This document shows positions 60,362 through 64,000 of a stretch of 64,000 nt of DNA, piece after piece. The stretch comes from Pseudomonas sp. MYb327 (GTDB lineage Bacteria; Pseudomonadota; Gammaproteobacteria; Pseudomonadales; Pseudomonadaceae). The stretch covers positions 441,001 through 505,000 of the forward strand of contig NZ_CP159258.1 of NCBI RefSeq assembly GCF_040438925.1, in the 5' to 3' direction. The notes below the pieces were generated by a model. It did not search any database, was not told the origin of the DNA, and saw only the letters and a list, made by a program, of their open reading frames with translations. Positions within the stretch are counted from its first letter, which is position 1; every line of letters begins with the position of its first letter. The translations under genes and the position numbers were made by a program.

Positions 60362-63300
60362 TAAACACTTCAGACTCTATACTGTTCCTAATGTCTGCTG
60401 AGAAAATAGCTGATAGTTACCCTGGCGCAATTGCCCGACTCGATAGAGTTTTTCATGGGCGGAAGGGTAGTAAGTCTCATGTTTTTTCTAAGCTCTGCGA
60501 ATATAAGCCGTCAGATGATATTGTATTGGCATATATTGAGCTTCTATTCGTCTTCAGTATGACGCAAGGTAATTCGGTTGTATCTTCTGCCGAAAAAAAA
60601 CTGATGACATTATTTGGCGTGGACTCAGTTGGTGAAATAGCACGCAGGCAATTTAAGCAAATGGCTAAGGTGTTGTTGATTATATTATATAAGTCGAAGT
60701 GCCTTCTTCTTCCTTATGTATTTACCCGGCCCTTGCTTCCATGGTTGGATGAGTTGCCAGAATCGTCAGCGTGTTATACCGAAGTTATGCTGGTGTTCAG
60801 AAGATTAGATACAGAAAAGGCTACCGGTAGCAAATACGGCTTGGAGTATGTCGCCGAGGAAAAGAAGAATCGGCGAAATTTTCAGATGGCAGCAAAATTG
60901 ATATTGAGTTCCACTTGGTACACGCCAGAAGAAATTCTGCTTAACGAAGTCTGGGAGTGGAGAGATATTCAATTAAATTCCACTGAAAATGGAATGAAAA
61001 TCTCTCCGCTACCGTTAGAGCAAATTTCTAATATTTTAAAGGATAAGTTCCCATCGAGGATGGGGTTTGGTGGAGTAGAAGTACGCAAATCGTCAGGAAG
61101 AAACATGTCCGAAGAGCTTTCTGATAAAGTAGCTCGGCTAGGACGCGAAGAATTTTTTTCTTCACATATTATGCGTAGTAGTGATCCGCTAGAGCTGGTA
61201 CGTACAATCCTTGATGATTCAAGGATACCTGCGAGCCATTTCATGGGTGAAACACTGAAAACGTTGGATTTGGCTCTCTGCTGGAAGACAAAGGGATTTG
61301 ATATTGGGGAGTCAGTGGAAGTTTGGGCTGATCTGGAAACCGAATATTTAGAAACTCAAAATTATGAAAATGCTAAGCAATGGAATACTTTATTCGGTCG
61401 GTTGAATTTCTATTTGTTTCTTTATTTGCCTGGATGGTTTAGCCTGCATCCTGGTAGTAGTTTTGTATTTCCGAATGCTCCAAACAAATTCATAGGGAAA
61501 ATCTTTTATAACGTAAAAAATGCTGCGCGAGGCGCTCGGCCTTTAACATTTGTAGAGTTCTACGGGGCGTTGGGCTTTGAGTTCTACTATGCTGTAGGTA
61601 ATAACCTCCGTATCTTCTTTGAATATCTCATTGATTTTTGCTTCGATCAGTTAGGGTGTAAGAAACTGGCGCAACCCGTTAATTGGTTGCCGAAATCAAA
61701 AAAAAGCTCTACAACGACGAAGCATGCATTTTCAACGAAAGATGAGGATTTGTATATCCGCTACCTGGATGCCGTAGCTTCTGCTGAAACTGCTCTTGAG
61801 GAGTTTGTTAAATCATTTAGATTCAGGTGTGATGCCAGCTCAAGCGCTGAGATCACGTTCGAAACTGTAGGCTATGTTCCATTCGTTAATGTGGATGGGC
61901 TAAATAAACCGATTTTGTCTATAGATCGTAGAGCGTTGGCGTTGGTAAAAGTAGGAGGGGAGTTTCATTATAATCCCGCAACGACTATTTTTCCATACTG
62001 CCTCGTGAGAGGAGGGCTCCGGGGCCAAAATTTGCAATGGCTTGCTGCGGACAGTTATGCGATGCACGTTGATCGAGATATGGATTCTCGCTTGGGGATA
62101 TCTTATTTATACATAAATACCGACAAAGTTCATGAGCAGCCTTTTACTGTTATTTGTCGATATTCAATAATAGAGCAGTTAGATCGTCAAGCCGCATGGC
62201 GCAAAAAAATTCACTCGGATTATAATGCTCGAGGCTTTAATAAAGCCTATTTTTACAACGGCAAAAGGGAGTCTAAGTGGGGTTCAATTTTTTGCCTTTT
62301 CTGCAATAATGCTGAGTCTGGTGAGCCGATCAATGATAGTGTTTATGCCGAAGTTGTTACATATTCGCAACTTGGATTTCAGTCTTGGATGAGGGTTTCT
62401 GGTTTTGGAGAGGTTGAGTGTGTGGCCTATATAGGTGTGCCACCCGCGACTAAATCTCGCAAATCAGATTTTTATACTTGGGATCAGTGGCAAATTACCA
62501 GGAAAAAGAGCGGGGTTGTCAAGGTCGCCTACGAGAGTGCGCCCGATGGAGATACTCCATTTTGTCCGGTTAGCTTGAGGGCGAAAGTCACCAGTCATGG
62601 GGGACGTGCAACGCATGTTACTCAACTACTTTCTCGTCTGACTCCCGAGGAGGTGGCCAAAACAACAGGACAGACTGTGAAGACCGTCATCCATTATGAC
62701 ACAGGAAAAAATGACTTTCGACGCCGCTTTTCTGGGGTTATAAATCATCTAGATCCAGTTAAAAGTCCATTAATAAAATCGGATAGAGTTAGCACAGGAT
62801 TTGAGTCGTTGCTAGCCGCTCGTGGGAGCGGCGACGTGAGCAGTATCGTCAAAAAATATGGATTTCTTAATTTTCCCGATAAGCACAGCTATGATGATAA
62901 TCAAGATGCGTTCGGAATCATAGCGAGAGAGAAATCGGCAAATATAATTGAGGTCTCAACTCATATATGTGTAAAAGGATTTGTATGCCCAGGGCATATT
63001 GTGGAGAAATTCAATGGGGGCAAACTTTGCCCTTGGTGTCCTTATGCCATTTTTTCGTTAAACGCAATTTTTGCTGTCGCTGCCAAACGGCATCAAATGG
63101 CCGAAGACTTTAAGCGTATTCAAGATCAGCTGGCGTCTTTCGATTTGAGTCATTTGACGCGGGATCTGAAAACCTTAGAAGTTGAATTGAAATTTCTGGG
63201 CGAAGAGTTGCTCGCTTGGTATTTTCTTGAGCGAACCATGGATACATTGATATTTAAGCGCGGTAAGGGTGAGGTCAAGTCGTCTCACATAGCTGCGGAT

Positions 63301-63678
63301 AAGAATATAGTATGCAGCGAGATAACACGGCATGTGGTTGAAAGAGGATCTCCCGAAGAGTTTTTGCGGAGGTTAGATGAGGTCTGTCAGTTTCCGAGCA
63401 CAATGTCTGTTGAGTTCAGAGATAAGGTGAACCGAGCAATTAGACTGGTGCTAGCACAGCGTGGGGACATCTATGAGGCCCTACTCGAACCCGTTGTGGT
63501 AAATCCAGAGATTCGTTTAGCTGCGTTGATGCGAGATGAGCTCCGTGCTCAGGGAATTGATATGGATCACTTAGTTACCTTGCTGACCTCCGCAGATCTC
63601 GAGTGGTTTAAATTAATTTCGGATACTAGGACTTTGACTTCTGGGGAGGATGACAGCGATGCTTCACGCGAATCCTAG
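60358..63678 (+). CDS. gmtZ: Gamma-mobile-trio protein GmtZ
   Basis: 1106 residues, second trio gene, size as expected for GmtZ. Degenerate recombinase-like signature in the second half: 'KVTSHGGRATHVTQLLSRLT' (HxxR near residue 747) followed by 'TTGQTVKTVIHYDTGK' (Tyr near 780), with Gln where the usual His stands. Near residue 870-890 a Cys set (CVKGFVCPGH ... CPWC) suggests a zinc-binding module. AT-rich, unlike the backbone. Overlaps gmtY (ATGA) and gmtX by 20 bp, so one operon. Confidence 0.88.
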   Translation: MINTSDSILFLMSAEKIADSYPGAIARLDRVFHGRKGSKSHVFSKLCEYKPSDDIVLAYIELLFVFSMTQGNSVVSSAEKKLMTLFGVDSVGEIARRQFKQMAKVLLIILYKSKCLLLPYVFTRPLLPWLDELPESSACYTEVMLVFRRLDTEKATGSKYGLEYVAEEKKNRRNFQMAAKLILSSTWYTPEEILLNEVWEWRDIQLNSTENGMKISPLPLEQISNILKDKFPSRMGFGGVEVRKSSGRNMSEELSDKVARLGREEFFSSHIMRSSDPLELVRTILDDSRIPASHFMGETLKTLDLALCWKTKGFDIGESVEVWADLETEYLETQNYENAKQWNTLFGRLNFYLFLYLPGWFSLHPGSSFVFPNAPNKFIGKIFYNVKNAARGARPLTFVEFYGALGFEFYYAVGNNLRIFFEYLIDFCFDQLGCKKLAQPVNWLPKSKKSSTTTKHAFSTKDEDLYIRYLDAVASAETALEEFVKSFRFRCDASSSAEITFETVGYVPFVNVDGLNKPILSIDRRALALVKVGGEFHYNPATTIFPYCLVRGGLRGQNLQWLAADSYAMHVDRDMDSRLGISYLYINTDKVHEQPFTVICRYSIIEQLDRQAAWRKKIHSDYNARGFNKAYFYNGKRESKWGSIFCLFCNNAESGEPINDSVYAEVVTYSQLGFQSWMRVSGFGEVECVAYIGVPPATKSRKSDFYTWDQWQITRKKSGVVKVAYESAPDGDTPFCPVSLRAKVTSHGGRATHVTQLLSRLTPEEVAKTTGQTVKTVIHYDTGKNDFRRRFSGVINHLDPVKSPLIKSDRVSTGFESLLAARGSGDVSSIVKKYGFLNFPDKHSYDDNQDAFGIIAREKSANIIEVSTHICVKGFVCPGHIVEKFNGGKLCPWCPYAIFSLNAIFAVAAKRHQMAEDFKRIQDQLASFDLSHLTRDLKTLEVELKFLGEELLAWYFLERTMDTLIFKRGKGEVKSSHIAADKNIVCSEITRHVVERGSPEEFLRRLDEVCQFPSTMSVEFRDKVNRAIRLVLAQRGDIYEALLEPVVVNPEIRLAALMRDELRAQGIDMDHLVTLLTSADLEWFKLISDTRTLTSGEDDSDASRES

Positions 63679-64000
63679 TAAAAAAAGGGAGTCGGATATC
63701 TCAAAGATTGAAAGGCGAGCACGGTTTATACAAGAAGCTCTCCAAGTGGTTAAAGACGAAGAGGGGCTGACATTCAGGTTTAAAAAGAACTTGCTTTCAT
63801 ATATCGCTAGATTTATAGAGAAGAGCGAGCGGCTTGCATTGTCGTCTCAGACAACCCTCGCTTTGGTGCCGAAAATGAGAAGTGTTACAGTTGGTGGTCT
63901 TTACAAGTCAAAGACCTACTCAGCCCTGGTGGATAACTGGATTCTAGACAATCCACAACGCGTTTTGCATGTTGCGAAGAGGGATAAATCTGTTGAGGCT
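63659..64000 (+). CDS. gmtX: Gamma-mobile-trio protein GmtX, cut by window end
   Basis: Third trio gene, only the first 114 codons visible. Start chosen at ATG 63659 because GGGGAGG is 9 bp upstream; an ATG at 63650 is too close to that site. Basic helical protein: 'ISKIERRARFIQEALQVVKD' and 'VGGLYKSKTYSALVDNWILD', consistent with a DNA-associated helper. Overlaps the gmtZ 3' end. Confidence 0.85.
   Translation, partial: MLHANPSKKRESDISKIERRARFIQEALQVVKDEEGLTFRFKKNLLSYIARFIEKSERLALSSQTTLALVPKMRSVTVGGLYKSKTYSALVDNWILDNPQRVLHVAKRDKSVEA

Overview
The window looks like a Pseudomonas chromosome. The supporting signs are a GC-rich backbone, a Pseudomonas-type REP doublet at 22.5 kb, a TsdBA thiosulfate dehydrogenase pair, a BetT-type choline carrier and a MoxR/Bat operon, with a lower-GC island at the right. 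No rRNA or tRNA genes and no CRISPR array were seen.

Layout. (1) 1-15.4 kb: an envelope and sulfur-ester block. It holds a multihaem cytochrome running off the left edge, a periplasmic arylsulfatase, four DUF1254/DUF1214 proteins, an outer-membrane channel, an orphan TolC-like lipoprotein and small genes, one of them frameshifted. (2) 15.7-24.8 kb, all minus strand: MoxR - DUF58 - DUF4381 - BatA - BatB/C - BatD - HAD phosphatase - second arylsulfatase. Most junctions overlap, so the stress-type AAA/VWA complex is probably co-expressed with the sulfatase. A REPIN lies in frame inside the DUF4381 gene. (3) 24.9-38.9 kb: mixed accessory genes. These include a FadL-type channel with a nonsense codon, a DUF3313 lipoprotein, a second outer-membrane channel, TsdB/TsdA, a substrate-binding/GGDEF fusion, a BCCT carrier, a GFA-family remnant and a glycine-zipper protein. 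(4) 39-45.2 kb: a scrapyard of small Pseudomonas-type genes, duplicated 69-residue proteins, and truncated LysE and VOC genes around a large zinc-hook-like AAA ATPase. (5) 45.5-58 kb: a defence-rich island. It holds an FRG-domain protein, a CD-NTase/SLATT operon with two tiny leading genes and a divergent CapW-type WYL regulator, a HEPN fragment (DUF4209), orphan antitoxins, three copies of a structured repeat, and three tandem diverged paralogues of unknown function. (6) 58.9-64 kb: the gamma-mobile-trio genes gmtY, gmtZ and gmtX (the last cut by the window end), which mark a mobile element whose cargo probably continues beyond the right edge.

How it may work together. In the left half, secreted sulfatases, DUF1254 proteins and outer-membrane channels suggest uptake and cleavage of an organosulfur or lipophilic substrate, while TsdBA oxidises thiosulfate in the periplasm. 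This is inference from gene content. In the right half the clearest functional unit is the CapW-controlled CD-NTase/SLATT cluster, predicted to be an abortive anti-phage signalling system. Two very short leading genes and an 8-bp repeat tract in the regulator's leader make it the most interesting locus of the window.
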